NCBI RefSeq assembly: GCF_002355435.1
Contig: NZ_AP017313.1
Span: 3,162,001 to 3,226,000 of the forward strand
Direction of reading: 5' to 3'
Length of the DNA stretch: 64,000 nt
From: Mucilaginibacter gotjawali
GTDB taxonomy: Bacteria; Bacteroidota; Bacteroidia; Sphingobacteriales; Sphingobacteriaceae
Position numbers and translations under genes: made by a program. This document shows, in pieces, positions 1-8,761 of this stretch; the stretch's first letter is position 1, and each line of letters opens with the position of its first letter. The notes below the pieces were generated by a model. It did no database searches. It was not told the DNA's origin and worked only from the letters and a program-made list of their open reading frames with translations.

Positions 1-1
1 A

Positions 2-67
2 GCGGACGATATTATTTGTGTAACAGAGGAGATTTCGAAAGAATTGAGAAAAAAGATTTTAATTTGA
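2..67 (+). CDS. C-terminal end of an unidentified protein (cut by window edge)
   Basis: An open frame enters the window from the left and runs for 21 codons, ending ADDIICVTEEISKELRKKIL-I, before a TGA stop at 65-67. The mixed charged and hydrophobic composition looks like the tail of a real protein, but too little is visible to name it. The stop codon lies in the first unit of an AATTTGAAG-type repeat that fills the spacer to the convergent scoB gene. Another frame ends at nearly the same place, so the call is tentative. Confidence 0.4.
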   Translation, partial: ADDIICVTEEISKELRKKILI

Positions 68-144
68 AGATTTGAAAATGTGCCAATTTGAAAATTAAAA
101 ACAGAGAGCCCATCTTCAAATTTTCAAATTACCAAATCTTCAAA
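62..144. repeat. Arm-spacer-arm repeat between convergent genes
   Basis: The left arm (62-96) is made of ATTTGAAGATTTG-like words and the right arm (111-144) is its approximate reverse complement. A 14-base spacer separates them. The transcript from either side could fold into a long AT-rich hairpin. The right arm starts directly at the scoB stop codon, and the left arm supplies the stop of the partial upstream gene. It probably acts as a bidirectional 3'-end structure. Confidence 0.6.
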
Positions 145-801
145 TCAAAAAACCATTTCCGGTATTTCTCCTTCGATAATCAATTTACCCGCTGTAGCCG
201 CTTTTATTTCTTCAACACTTACGCCGGGTGCACGCTCAAGCAGTTTAAAACCACCTTCGGGCAGCACATCCAGCACCGCCAGTTCAGTCACTATTTTTTT
301 GACGCATTTTACGCCTGTTAGCGGCAGGGTACATGCCGGCAATAGCTTTGATTCGCCCGCCTTGTTTACGTGCTGCATGGCCACGATAATGTTGTCTGCG
401 GAGGCCACCAGGTCCATCGCCCCTCCCATTCCTTTCACCATTTTTCCGGGGATCTTCCAGTTGGCGATATCGCCATTTTCAGATACTTCCATCGCACCCA
501 ATATGGTAAGGTTCACCTTTTTTGCCCTGATCATCCCAAAGCTCATCGCCGAATCAAATACCGCCGAGCCAGGCAGCATGGTAATGGTTTGTTTGCCGGC
601 GTTGATGATATCAGCATCCTCTTCCCCTTCAAACGGGAACGGCCCCATGCCCAGCAAGCCGTTTTCGGATTGCAGGATCACGTCTACATTTTCAGGTATG
701 TAATTGGCAACAAGGGTCGGTATACCGATACCGAGGTTTACGTAGTAACCGTCTTTTATTTCGCGTGCAATACGCTTCGCAATATCTTCTTTAGTGAGCA
801 T
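145..801 (-). CDS. scoB: Succinyl-CoA:3-ketoacid CoA-transferase, subunit B
   Basis: This is the beta subunit of the CoA-transferase that moves CoA from succinyl-CoA to acetoacetate, used in ketone-body and short-chain fatty acid breakdown in the cytoplasm. The 218 residues match the usual bacterial length. The catalytic glutamate is E46 in the S-E-N-G motif, followed by the glycine-rich LLGMGPFPFEGEE stretch. The start is the ATG two bases after the scoA stop, so the pair is translationally coupled. The TGA stop overlaps the first unit of the repeat arm that follows. Family assignment is firm; the exact acyl substrate is inferred. Confidence 0.95.
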   Translation of the reverse strand: MLTKEDIAKRIAREIKDGYYVNLGIGIPTLVANYIPENVDVILQSENGLLGMGPFPFEGEEDADIINAGKQTITMLPGSAVFDSAMSFGMIRAKKVNLTILGAMEVSENGDIANWKIPGKMVKGMGGAMDLVASADNIIVAMQHVNKAGESKLLPACTLPLTGVKCVKKIVTELAVLDVLPEGGFKLLERAPGVSVEEIKAATAGKLIIEGEIPEMVF

Positions 802-803
802 GG

Positions 804-1499
804 TTATCTTTTTCTTACCGTACGTTGTTCAATTCGTTTCTCGTAATTCTCTCCCTGGAAAATCCGGTGCACGTAAATGCCCGGGGTATGGATATGATCC
901 GGGTCAAGTTCACCCGGTTCAACCAGTTCTTCCACTTCGGCGATGGTAACTTTACCTGCCATAGCCATCACTGCGTTAAAATTGCGTGCGGTTGCACGGT
1001 AAACCAGGTTGCCAAGTCTATCACCTTTCCATGCTTTTACAATGGCAAAATCAGCTTCAAAAGCCATTTCCATTAAATAAGCCTTGCCGTTAAAATTCCG
1101 TATTTCTTTGCCTACGGCCACTTCGGTACCAATGCCTGCCGGGGTGAAAATTGCAGGCATGCCATAGCCCGCCGCCATACAGCGGGTGGCTAACGTTCCC
1201 TGGGGTATCAGCTCAACTTCCAGTTCGCCGCTGAGTAATTGCCTTTCAAATTCAGCGTTCTCCCCTACATAAGACGAGATCATTTTTTTTACCTGCCGTT
1301 GTTTGAGCATCAGGCCGATACCAAAATCATCCACGCCAGCATTGTTGGAAATGCAGGTGAGGTTTTTTGTCCCCTTTTTCACCAGGGCGGCTATGCATTT
1401 TTCGGGCAGGCCACACATTCCGAAGCCACCCAGCATTAAGGTCATGCCATCTCCTATATCGTGGATAGCTTCATCAGCGCCATTAACTACTTTGTTCAT
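804..1499 (-). CDS. scoA: Succinyl-CoA:3-ketoacid CoA-transferase, subunit A
   Basis: This alpha subunit forms the CoA-transferase with the ScoB protein encoded directly downstream. The CoA-binding glycine-rich motif GGFGMCGLP is at residues 24-32, and the 231-residue length is typical. Conserved stretches such as SNNAGVDDFGIG and TPAGIGTEVAVGKE are those of the SCOT/AtoD family. The gene is first in a two-gene operon and is divergent from the amidine hydrolase gene, with about 100 bases between the two start codons holding both promoters. Acetoacetate is the likely acceptor, but other 3-oxoacids are possible. Confidence 0.95.
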   Translation of the reverse strand: MNKVVNGADEAIHDIGDGMTLMLGGFGMCGLPEKCIAALVKKGTKNLTCISNNAGVDDFGIGLMLKQRQVKKMISSYVGENAEFERQLLSGELEVELIPQGTLATRCMAAGYGMPAIFTPAGIGTEVAVGKEIRNFNGKAYLMEMAFEADFAIVKAWKGDRLGNLVYRATARNFNAVMAMAGKVTIAEVEELVEPGELDPDHIHTPGIYVHRIFQGENYEKRIEQRTVRKR

Positions 1500-1606
1500 T
1501 TTTGATAATTGGTTGCGGTAAAGTTAGGTGTTTTGATGCAAGGATGATAGTTATGGTTTATTGTTTTAATTATGCAAATTTGCCCCGATTTATAATTATT
1601 GATATC

Positions 1607-2533
1607 ATGGTCAATCAACAATCTACATCTCACATCTTAATGATCCGGCCGGTAAATTTTGGCTTTAATGAAGAGACTGCCGGAAGCAATGCTTTTCAGA
1701 AACGAAATACCGATAAAAACAGCGCAAATGAACAGGCGCAATGGGAGTTTGATGGAATGGTGAATATACTCCGCGAAAATGGTGTGGATGTTACCGTTGT
1801 TGACGATACGCCTGATCCATACACCCCGGATTCTATATTTCCCAACAACTGGATCTCCTTTCATCACGATGGCGATATATTTTTATACCCGATGCAGGCT
1901 GAAAACCGCAGGCTTGAACGACGGGAAGACATCATTGCACAACTGGAAGATGTATTTGAGGTTAAACATATTACTGACCTGAGTGGCTTTGAACAGGAAA
2001 GCAAATTCCTGGAGGGAACCGGCAGTATGGTGCTCGACAGGGTTAGTAAAATTGCCTATGCCTGCATATCACCAAGAACCGACCGGGAAGTGCTGGCTTT
2101 ATTTTGTGAACAGGCCGGCTATAAAGAAGTGAGTTTTCATGCCTACGATGAGTACCATATGGCCATTTATCACACCAACGTGTTAATGTGTATCGGCAGC
2201 GGATTTGCGGTTATTTGCCTGGACAGCATTACGGATAGCGATGAAAAGAATGCAGTAACCTCTATCCTTAAACTAACACACAAAGAGATTATCAGCATCA
2301 GTTTTGAACAAATGAACCAGTTTGCCGGCAATATGCTCGAAGTTAAAAACAAGGATGGCGAAACCTTGATCGTGATGTCGCAAAACGCATTTAATGCCCT
2401 GGATGACGAACAAAAAGGAGCGCTTGAAAAATATGGAAAATTGGTTTATGCCGATATCAACACCATTGAGACGAATGGCGGAGGAAGTGCACGATGTATG
2501 ATGGCGGAAGTGCATTTACCCGAAAGTCGATAG
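1607..2533 (+). CDS. Amidinotransferase-fold hydrolase, CtlX-like (citrulline/arginine-type guanidine-modifying enzyme)
   Basis: The 308-residue protein belongs to the guanidino-group modifying enzyme superfamily (arginine deiminase-related, CtlX-like). It begins with the typical HILMIRPVNFGFNEETAGSN stretch. The catalytic histidine is in the YHTNVLM motif, and the nucleophilic cysteine is C297 in the C-terminal SARCMMAE motif; the acidic PDSIFPNNW motif is also present. An in-frame ATG 105 bases upstream exists, but the chosen start at 1607 gives the family N-terminus. Expected chemistry is hydrolysis of a guanidino or ureido group, perhaps citrulline or arginine; the substrate is not shown by the sequence. 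It lies beside speA, which fits arginine metabolism. The last two codons and the stop (S-R-stop) are written in a TCGATAG tandem repeat. Confidence 0.8.
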   Translation: MVNQQSTSHILMIRPVNFGFNEETAGSNAFQKRNTDKNSANEQAQWEFDGMVNILRENGVDVTVVDDTPDPYTPDSIFPNNWISFHHDGDIFLYPMQAENRRLERREDIIAQLEDVFEVKHITDLSGFEQESKFLEGTGSMVLDRVSKIAYACISPRTDREVLALFCEQAGYKEVSFHAYDEYHMAIYHTNVLMCIGSGFAVICLDSITDSDEKNAVTSILKLTHKEIISISFEQMNQFAGNMLEVKNKDGETLIVMSQNAFNALDDEQKGALEKYGKLVYADINTIETNGGGSARCMMAEVHLPESR

Positions 2534-2628
2534 TCGATGGTCGATAGTCGATGGTCGATAGTCCATTGTTTAACGCTGGTTTAAATCTAACAATATCTGC
2601 CATGGTCTATGGTCCATTGCCTATGGAC
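2526..2628. repeat. Arm-spacer-arm repeat with TCGATAG/TCGATGG words
   Basis: The left arm (2526-2569) alternates GTCGATAG and TCGATGG words. The right arm (2600-2628) carries their approximate reverse complement, with CCATGG and CTATGGAC words. The stop codon of the CtlX-like gene (TAG, 2531-2533) is one of the repeat words. The element fills most of the spacer before speA. Confidence 0.65.
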
Positions 2629-2718
2629 AAAAATAAATTACATTCAGGCTAAAAATTTCTCCTAACAAATAGCCCATATTTCCATTTAAAAATTACATTT
2701 TTGGCAAAATTTTAAAAA

Positions 2719-4113
2719 ATGCAGAGCTACGAAGAATTTCTTGACCTGAGTGTAGGTTTCCCGCAGGAAGGTTTTGAGATCATAGAAGATGAATTATACT
2801 TTCACGACCTCAATTTAATGGAAATGATTGAAACGTATGGCACTCCCCTGCGCTTCACTTATGTGCCTATTATTACCAAAAAAATCCAACAGGCTAAATT
2901 GCTTTTTCAACAGGCAATCATAAAAAACAATTATCGCGGCAGTTATAAATATTGTTATTGTACTAAAAGTTCGCATTTTAAACACGTTGTTGAAGAAGCG
3001 CTTAAAAACGAGATTCACCTCGAAACATCGTCGGCTTTTGATATGCCGATGATCGATATCCTTGAGAAAAAAGGCGCGGTTAATAAAGATGTAACAGTTA
3101 TTTGTAACGGTTTTAAAACTTTTCAGTACAAAACCTATATTATTGATATGCTGCATGATGGCTTCAAAAACATCATCCCGGTACTGGATAATAAAGAGGA
3201 GTTTAACCTGTATGATGACGAGATAGAAATGGATACCCCATGTAATCTCGGTATCCGGATCGCCGCCGAAGAGCAACCCGATTCGCAGTTTTATACGTCG
3301 CGTTTAGGGGTACGTATGGAAGATATTATCGATTTCTATTATAATAAGATTGAGTCGAATCCTAATTTCCGTGTTAAGCTGCTGCATTTCTTTATCAATT
3401 CAGGGATTTCGGACACTCCTTATTACTGGAACGAGCTGGAGAAATATGTCACCCTTTATTGTAAATTTAAAAAGATAAACCCGCACCTGGATACGCTTGA
3501 TATTGGCGGTGGTATGCCTTTTAAAGATTCACTGGTTTTTGATTTTGATTATGAGTATATGATCAACGAAATTGTGAGCCGGATAAAAGAGATCTGCGCT
3601 GACAATGATACCGAAGAACCTGATATCATTACTGAGTTTGGTAAATACACCGTTGCCGAAGCATCGGGTATTCTATATAAAGTATTGGGCCGTAAACAGC
3701 AAAATGACCGTGAAAAATGGCTGATGCTGGATGGTTCATTCATTACCAACCTGCCTGATGTATGGGCACTTAACCAGAAATATATTTTATTGCCAATAAA
3801 CAACTGGGACTCCGAATATGAGCGGGTTAACCTTGGCGGCATCACCTGCGACGGCCAGGATTATTATAACCAGGAAGCCCATATGAATAGCGTGTTTATG
3901 CCTAAAACGCGTAAGGTGCAGTACATCGGCTTTTTTAATACCGGCGCTTACCAGGAAGTTTTAAGCGGGTATGGCGGGATCCATCATTGCCTGCTGCCTT
4001 CACCAAAACATGTGATCATCCGTCGTAACCGTGATGAGACATTCAACTTTGAAGTTTTTGGCGAGGAGCAAAACAGTAAACAAGTAATGAAATTGCTGGG
4101 ATACACAACGTAG
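2719..4113 (+). CDS. speA: Arginine decarboxylase, PLP-dependent (short Bacteroidota type)
   Basis: The 464-residue protein is a fold-III (alanine racemase-type) Orn/Lys/Arg decarboxylase of the short form that Bacteroidota use for arginine to agmatine conversion in polyamine synthesis. The PLP lysine is probably K83 in the YCTK motif. The phosphate-binding glycine loop is LDIGGGMPF, and the PLP-contacting EFGKYTVAEASG motif follows. A late CDG-x-D motif provides the second-site cysteine and aspartate. The start ATG is preceded by an AT-rich leader (TACATTTTTGG, then TTTTAAAAA) with no Shine-Dalgarno. The TAG stop is inside the palindrome at 4109-4133. Arginine specificity is inferred from the family; a related diamino acid is possible. 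Confidence 0.88.
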   Translation: MQSYEEFLDLSVGFPQEGFEIIEDELYFHDLNLMEMIETYGTPLRFTYVPIITKKIQQAKLLFQQAIIKNNYRGSYKYCYCTKSSHFKHVVEEALKNEIHLETSSAFDMPMIDILEKKGAVNKDVTVICNGFKTFQYKTYIIDMLHDGFKNIIPVLDNKEEFNLYDDEIEMDTPCNLGIRIAAEEQPDSQFYTSRLGVRMEDIIDFYYNKIESNPNFRVKLLHFFINSGISDTPYYWNELEKYVTLYCKFKKINPHLDTLDIGGGMPFKDSLVFDFDYEYMINEIVSRIKEICADNDTEEPDIITEFGKYTVAEASGILYKVLGRKQQNDREKWLMLDGSFITNLPDVWALNQKYILLPINNWDSEYERVNLGGITCDGQDYYNQEAHMNSVFMPKTRKVQYIGFFNTGAYQEVLSGYGGIHHCLLPSPKHVIIRRNRDETFNFEVFGEEQNSKQVMKLLGYTT

Positions 4114-4133
4114 AGATTAAACTAATCTCTACG
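4109..4133. terminator. 25-base palindrome shared by convergent speA and proC
   Basis: The arms CGTAGAGATTA and TAATCTCTACG are perfect reverse complements around a three-base loop. The hairpin lies between the 3' ends of speA and proC and can form on both strands, though neither side has a long T run. The speA stop codon TAG is in the left arm. Confidence 0.65.
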
Positions 4134-4139
4134 CTCAAT

Positions 4140-4958
4140 TCATTGTTCTTTATGATAAAGGTCGCCTGCTTTGGCTGCCGATAATTTAATGCCTTTTATC
4201 ATAGCAGAGCTGAAGCCATTATGTTCCATTTCATTTAAACCTGCAATGGTACATCCGCTTGGCGAGGTTACTTTATCTATTTCCTGTTCAGGGTGCGAGG
4301 AAAGCTGCAACAGCAGATCGGCAGCGCCTTTGGCAGTTTGAGCAGCCATCTTTAAAGCATCGTGTGCATGGAACCCAATTTCGGTGCCGCCTTGCGAAGC
4401 CGCACGGATTGACCGTAAAAAGAACGCTATGCCACAGGCGCAAAGCGCGGTTGCTGATGTCATCAGTTCCTCGTTGATCTGGATAGTTACGCCAACTGTT
4501 TCAAAAAACGAACGTGCAAAATTGATATTTTTAGGTGTGCCGTTATCGGTAGCAATACAGGTCATGGATTGCCCGATAGCGATGGCCGTATTGGGCATTG
4601 CCCTGATTACCTGCACATTCAGATCCAGCTGCTGGCGGATATCCGCGCAGCTAACGCCAGAAACTACAGAAATTAAAAGTTGTTTCTCCGGCCTGATGGA
4701 AGGACGGATCTCATCCAGCAGTTTATTCAATTGCTGCGGCAATACGGCCAGTACCACATAGTCGGCCTTTCTAACGGCTTTCAAATTGTTATCTGTGGTG
4801 TGGTAACCCATTTCAGCATAGGCAGACAATGCGCCAACGTTTCTGCGGGTAAGGGTAATTTGCTGGGGTTTACAAATTCCGGCTTTAACAAGGCCTTTAG
4901 CCAACGACAAGCCGATGTTACCGCTGCCCAGTATGGCAATATGCTGTTGTGAATTCAT
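4140..4958 (-). CDS. proC: Pyrroline-5-carboxylate reductase
   Basis: This 272-residue enzyme reduces pyrroline-5-carboxylate to proline with NAD(P)H in the cytoplasm. The Rossmann motif GSGNIG is at residues 11-16. The family's helical C-terminal domain carries TSATALCACGIAFF and the signature SPSGCTIAGLNEME, a variant of the common SPGGTT. The start codon overlaps the argB stop as ATGA, so argB and proC are coupled. Placement next to arginine genes is common in Bacteroidota and links glutamate-derived proline and arginine synthesis. Confidence 0.93.
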   Translation of the reverse strand: MNSQQHIAILGSGNIGLSLAKGLVKAGICKPQQITLTRRNVGALSAYAEMGYHTTDNNLKAVRKADYVVLAVLPQQLNKLLDEIRPSIRPEKQLLISVVSGVSCADIRQQLDLNVQVIRAMPNTAIAIGQSMTCIATDNGTPKNINFARSFFETVGVTIQINEELMTSATALCACGIAFFLRSIRAASQGGTEIGFHAHDALKMAAQTAKGAADLLLQLSSHPEQEIDKVTSPSGCTIAGLNEMEHNGFSSAMIKGIKLSAAKAGDLYHKEQ

Positions 4959-5802
4959 AAATAATGTTCGATTAAATTTGTACCAAATGGTTGATGTTCT
5001 TTTATGTTTCCCAGGTCGTTTGAATGGCCAATGATCACCTTTTTTACACCGCGTGCTATCGCGGTAAAAGCATTATCAAGCTTGGGCAGCATTCCGCTAT
5101 GTATTACCTGTTGTTCTTTTAATTCTTCGTAATATTGGGGATCTATTTCTCTGATCAGCGATTCTTCGTCATTTATATCTTTCAATACCCCTTTCTTCTC
5201 AAAACAATAGATCAGGGTGGTATGGTAATATTTCGCCAATGCTACGGCAAGCGCAGATGCAATGGTATCGGCATTGGTGTTTAGCAACTGCCCGGCACCA
5301 TCATGGGTGAGCGCACAAAAAACAGGCGTAAAACCAGCATCCATAAGGCTGATGAGATTTTGTGGCTTGATAGAATTTTCGTCGAGATCGCCAACAAAAC
5401 CGTAATCAATTTTTTTTACAGGACGTTTTTTTGCCCGGATAAAATCCCCGTCGGCACCGGTAAGGCCAATGGCGTTGTTACCAAACCGCTGCAATTGAGC
5501 AACAATATTTTTGTTGATCAGACCTCCGTACACCATCGTTACCACTCTCAGGGTTTCTATATCTGTTATCCTGCGGCCATCTACCATTTTAGCCTCCACT
5601 CCTAATGTTTCCGAAAGTTGCGTTGCTACTTTGCCTCCGCCATGTACTAGTATTTTAAACCCCGGCAGTGCGGTAAAATCCTTTAAAAACGATAAAGGTT
5701 TTCCGAATTATCAATAACATTTCCACCAATTTTTATAATATACAGGTATCTATCACCTTTATTTTGCTGCTGCTTTGTCAAAACCTGGTCGATTTTATTC
5801 AT
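4955..5802 (-). pseudogene. argB: N-acetyl-/N-acylglutamate kinase, broken by a one-base deletion in an A5 run
   Basis: The gene encodes the kinase of N-acylglutamate, the second arginine-pathway step. Reading from the ATG at 5802 gives MNKIDQVL... then YLYIIKIGGNVID, the amino acid kinase N-terminus with the GGN phosphate loop. After S-E-N-L-Y-R-F a stop (TAA) appears because the A5 run at 5685-5689 (T5 on the coding strand) is one base short. Adding one base restores FLKDFTALPG, the HGGGK motif and the long C-terminal part with VDGRRITD and TMVYGG. The repaired product would be about 282 residues, normal for the family. A missing A at 5710-5713 would also restore the frame, but fits the family less well. 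It overlaps proC. A sequencing error is more likely than decay, since proC, argG, argC and argF' are intact. Confidence 0.85.
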
Positions 5803-6108
5803 ATTAACCGCTTGGCAGGCAAATAAAACTGAAAAACATACGATTATATACCTGTTGCGGCTAAAAATACTAAAAAAACAGGCAAATCTTATTAAAAAAT
5901 GTTAAAAACTTATAGAATTTATGATCTAATTGTTTATTTGATATTAACGCATCATCAAAAACAGGAAATCTAAAAACTGTTGTTAATCAAAATTTAATAT
6001 GGGGGTCAAACTCAACGCCTTTAAAAATGTTGTCGTGTATGGATAAAGCATAAGTTTACATTTTGATTAATGAAAGTTTATGTAATATTGATTTTTTTAT
6101 AAATACAC
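5803..6108. promoter_or_regulatory. Divergent promoter region between argB and ndh, with an 11-base inverted repeat
   Basis: This 306-base AT-rich spacer separates two divergent genes and has no plausible gene of its own. TTAATCAAAAT (5983-5993) and ATTTTGATTAA (6060-6070) are perfect inverted copies 66 bases apart. A TACATTTTG sequence (6057-6065), close to the Bacteroidota -7 element TAnnTTTG, lies in the right copy, with a TTG about 20 bases upstream as a possible -33 element. This would give ndh a leader of about 40 bases. The assignment is by inspection only. Confidence 0.35.
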
Positions 6109-7422
6109 ATGTTTACAATTTCCCAGGATCATAAAAAAAGTCAAAAACCACGCGTAGTCATCATAGGTGGAGGATTTGGAGGGTTGACCTTAGCAAAGGC
6201 CCTAAAAAAAGCCCCTGTGGACATATTAATGCTCGACAGGCACAATTACCATACATTCCAGCCATTACTTTACCAGGTGGCTATGGGCTCACTGGAGGCA
6301 GATTCTATTGGTTTCCCTATCCGGAGGATCTTTATCAGGCAGGATAATTTTACCTTTAATATGGCTGACGTTGAAAAGATCAACCCGGAGTCAAATACAC
6401 TGACTACTAACATTGGTGAGATCTGTTACGATTACCTGGTAATTGCCACCGGGTCAAACACTAACTTTTTCGGAAATAAGGAAATCGAGCACTATGCCAT
6501 GCCGATGAAAAACATCCCGGAAGCTTTGAATCTGCGCAGCCTCATCCTCCAGAACCTGGAAACTGCATTGGTTACCACGGATATGAGGGAAAAGTTTGCC
6601 CTGATGACCTTTGTTGTTGTTGGCGGCGGCCCTACAGGGGTGGAACTTTGCGGCGCATTGGCCGAGATGAAGCATTTGATTTTAATGAAAGACTACCATG
6701 GCCTGAGCAAATATGATATGCGTGTTTACCTGGTAGAAGGTAAAGACAGGTTACTTGCTGCCATGTCGCCAAAGGCATCAGCAAAAGCCAAGGCGTTTCT
6801 GGAAAAAGACGGCGTAATTATTTATAACAGCGCGCATGTGCAGAGTTACGATGGCTTTTACCTTACGATAGATAACGGCAAAACCATAAAAACGCGGAAT
6901 GTACTATGGGCGGCGGGTGTAAAAGGCGAAATGCCCGGGGGAATCCCGGCAGAAACGGTCTCCAAAGGGAACCGTATTTATGTGGATGAGATTAACCGCG
7001 TAAAAGGTTATGAAAATATATTTGCTATTGGTGACGTTGCTGCTATGATCAGTGCGGAATTCCCTAACGGGCATCCGGGTGTAGCCCCGGCTGCTATTCA
7101 GCAGGGTAATACACTTGCTAAAAACATTGCGCATTTGGTAAAAGGCGAAACCACTGAGCCATTTATATACTTTGATAAAGGTTCACTAGCCACCATTGGC
7201 CGCAATAAAGCTGTGGCCGACCTGGGGAAATTCCATATCCAGGGATTTTTTGCATGGGTCATCTGGAGCCTGGTACATATCCTGTCGCTGGTGGGGTTTG
7301 CCAACAAGGGAATTGTATTATTGAGGTGGGCGATTAATTATTTCACAAAAAATAGCGATAACAGGCTAATTGTCAGATATTTTAATACCGAAACCAGGAT
7401 GCCGGAAGTACTGTCAAAATAA
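6109..7422 (+). CDS. ndh: Type II NADH dehydrogenase (NAD(P)/FAD-dependent oxidoreductase)
   Basis: The 437-residue flavoprotein passes electrons from NADH to the quinone pool without pumping protons. The FAD-binding GGGFGG motif is at residues 20-25, the ATGSN motif at 113-117 and the NADH-binding GGGPTG motif at 172-177. The family hallmark NYHTFQPLLYQVA follows the first Rossmann unit, and FAIGDVAA near residue 305 is the second FAD motif. A hydrophobic segment near residues 370-400 with WVIWSLVHILSLVGF is the membrane anchor. With mqnA and mqnE in the window, menaquinone is the expected acceptor. A Na+/H+ antiporter gene follows 70 bases downstream in the same direction. Confidence 0.93.
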   Translation: MFTISQDHKKSQKPRVVIIGGGFGGLTLAKALKKAPVDILMLDRHNYHTFQPLLYQVAMGSLEADSIGFPIRRIFIRQDNFTFNMADVEKINPESNTLTTNIGEICYDYLVIATGSNTNFFGNKEIEHYAMPMKNIPEALNLRSLILQNLETALVTTDMREKFALMTFVVVGGGPTGVELCGALAEMKHLILMKDYHGLSKYDMRVYLVEGKDRLLAAMSPKASAKAKAFLEKDGVIIYNSAHVQSYDGFYLTIDNGKTIKTRNVLWAAGVKGEMPGGIPAETVSKGNRIYVDEINRVKGYENIFAIGDVAAMISAEFPNGHPGVAPAAIQQGNTLAKNIAHLVKGETTEPFIYFDKGSLATIGRNKAVADLGKFHIQGFFAWVIWSLVHILSLVGFANKGIVLLRWAINYFTKNSDNRLIVRYFNTETRMPEVLSK

Positions 7423-7492
7423 CGACAAGTAATTATTAAAACAATCCCCGATTTATGCCATTACATTAACATCCTGATGTAAATAACAGCCT

Positions 7493-8743
7493 ATGGATCT
7501 TTTTTTAATAATAGCGTTGCTGGTTGTTACCAGCGCAACTTATTCATATATCAACGCGCGGTTTATTAAACTGCCGGGCACTATTGGCATCGTTACAATC
7601 GCCATCCTGGTTTCTGTCGCCACCATTACAATCGATAAATTAGACCCGGATATTGCACATTACCTTACCATTTTAGCAAAGAATATTGATTTTTCCGGCA
7701 CGGTATTGGATATCATGCTGGGTTTTTTGCTTTTTGCGGGCTCTTTTAATTCAGATTCAAAGAGATTAAGAAAGGAATTGCGCCCGGTTTTTGCCCTAAG
7801 TACCATAAGTGTTATCCTGTCTGCAGTAATTTTTGGCGCTTTATTTTTTGGCGCCGCGATGCTATTTCATATAAAAATACCATTCATCTACTGCCTTTTG
7901 TTTGGTGCGCTCATTTCGCCGACTGATCCTGTTGCGGTTGGAGCCATTATCAAAAGCTCCAGTTTGCCTCAAAACCTGGCTACGATCATTTCAGGTGAGT
8001 CGTTATTTAATGATGGCGTGGGGCTGGTGCTTTTTATTTCAATACTCGAGGTGATCAAATCAGGGGTTGATCATTTCGTATTTGCACAAACTGCATTATT
8101 ATTTGTAAGGGAGGTTTTTGGCGGTCTGACGCTAGGATTAGTCTTGGGGTTCATCGCTTTTCGTTTAATGAAATCTGTTACTGATTTTCAAACCATTGTA
8201 CTCATTTCCATATCGCTGGTGATGACAATTTCTGTCGTCGCGGCGTATCTGCATTTGTCAATACCCCTTGCAGCAGTTTCAGCAGGTTTATTTACCGGAA
8301 ACAGAACCATAAATGCCGATGAAAAGATGCATTCGCAGGAAGCATTAGAGCGGTTTTGGCGTTTGATAGATGAAATGCTCAACACGATTTTGTTTGTGAT
8401 GATCGGGTTACAGATGGTTAACCTGCCGTATATTACAAATTATTGGCTCACTGGCGGAATTGCCATCCTTTTGATATTGCCGGCCCGCTGGGTCAGCATT
8501 TTTGTTCCGGTAACCTTCCTGCACCGCACATTACATGTTAATTTTAGTAATATCAATATCCTTACCTGGGCAGGTGTCCGGGGTGGGATCTCCATTGCCC
8601 TGGCATTGTCGCTGCCATTTAGCCCATACCGGCATATTATCCTATGCGGCAGTTATTTTATCGTTATATTTTCAATCATCATCCAGGGCTTAACCCTCAA
8701 TAGTTTGATTAGAAGGTCATCAAAAGCCGTGGTTACAAAATAA
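7493..8743 (+). CDS. Na+/H+ antiporter, CPA1/NhaP type
   Basis: The 416-residue protein is built of about 12 hydrophobic helices and belongs to the monovalent cation:proton antiporter-1 family. Signature residues are PTDP at 143-146 and the ion-binding N-D pair at 173-174 in GESLFNDGVGL. A conserved GVRGGISIALALSLP stretch is near the C-terminus. There is no long cytoplasmic tail. It exchanges Na+ or K+ for H+ at the inner membrane. Cation preference cannot be read from the sequence. It probably shares a transcript with ndh. Confidence 0.9.
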   Translation: MDLFLIIALLVVTSATYSYINARFIKLPGTIGIVTIAILVSVATITIDKLDPDIAHYLTILAKNIDFSGTVLDIMLGFLLFAGSFNSDSKRLRKELRPVFALSTISVILSAVIFGALFFGAAMLFHIKIPFIYCLLFGALISPTDPVAVGAIIKSSSLPQNLATIISGESLFNDGVGLVLFISILEVIKSGVDHFVFAQTALLFVREVFGGLTLGLVLGFIAFRLMKSVTDFQTIVLISISLVMTISVVAAYLHLSIPLAAVSAGLFTGNRTINADEKMHSQEALERFWRLIDEMLNTILFVMIGLQMVNLPYITNYWLTGGIAILLILPARWVSIFVPVTFLHRTLHVNFSNINILTWAGVRGGISIALALSLPFSPYRHIILCGSYFIVIFSIIIQGLTLNSLIRRSSKAVVTK

Positions 8744-8761
8744 GAGATCGGGTTTTATAGG

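Noticed and set aside
1502..1606. N-terminal extension of the CtlX-like protein
   Set aside because: The extra 35 residues are cysteine/aromatic-rich and unlike the family; the ATG at 1607 gives the normal start.
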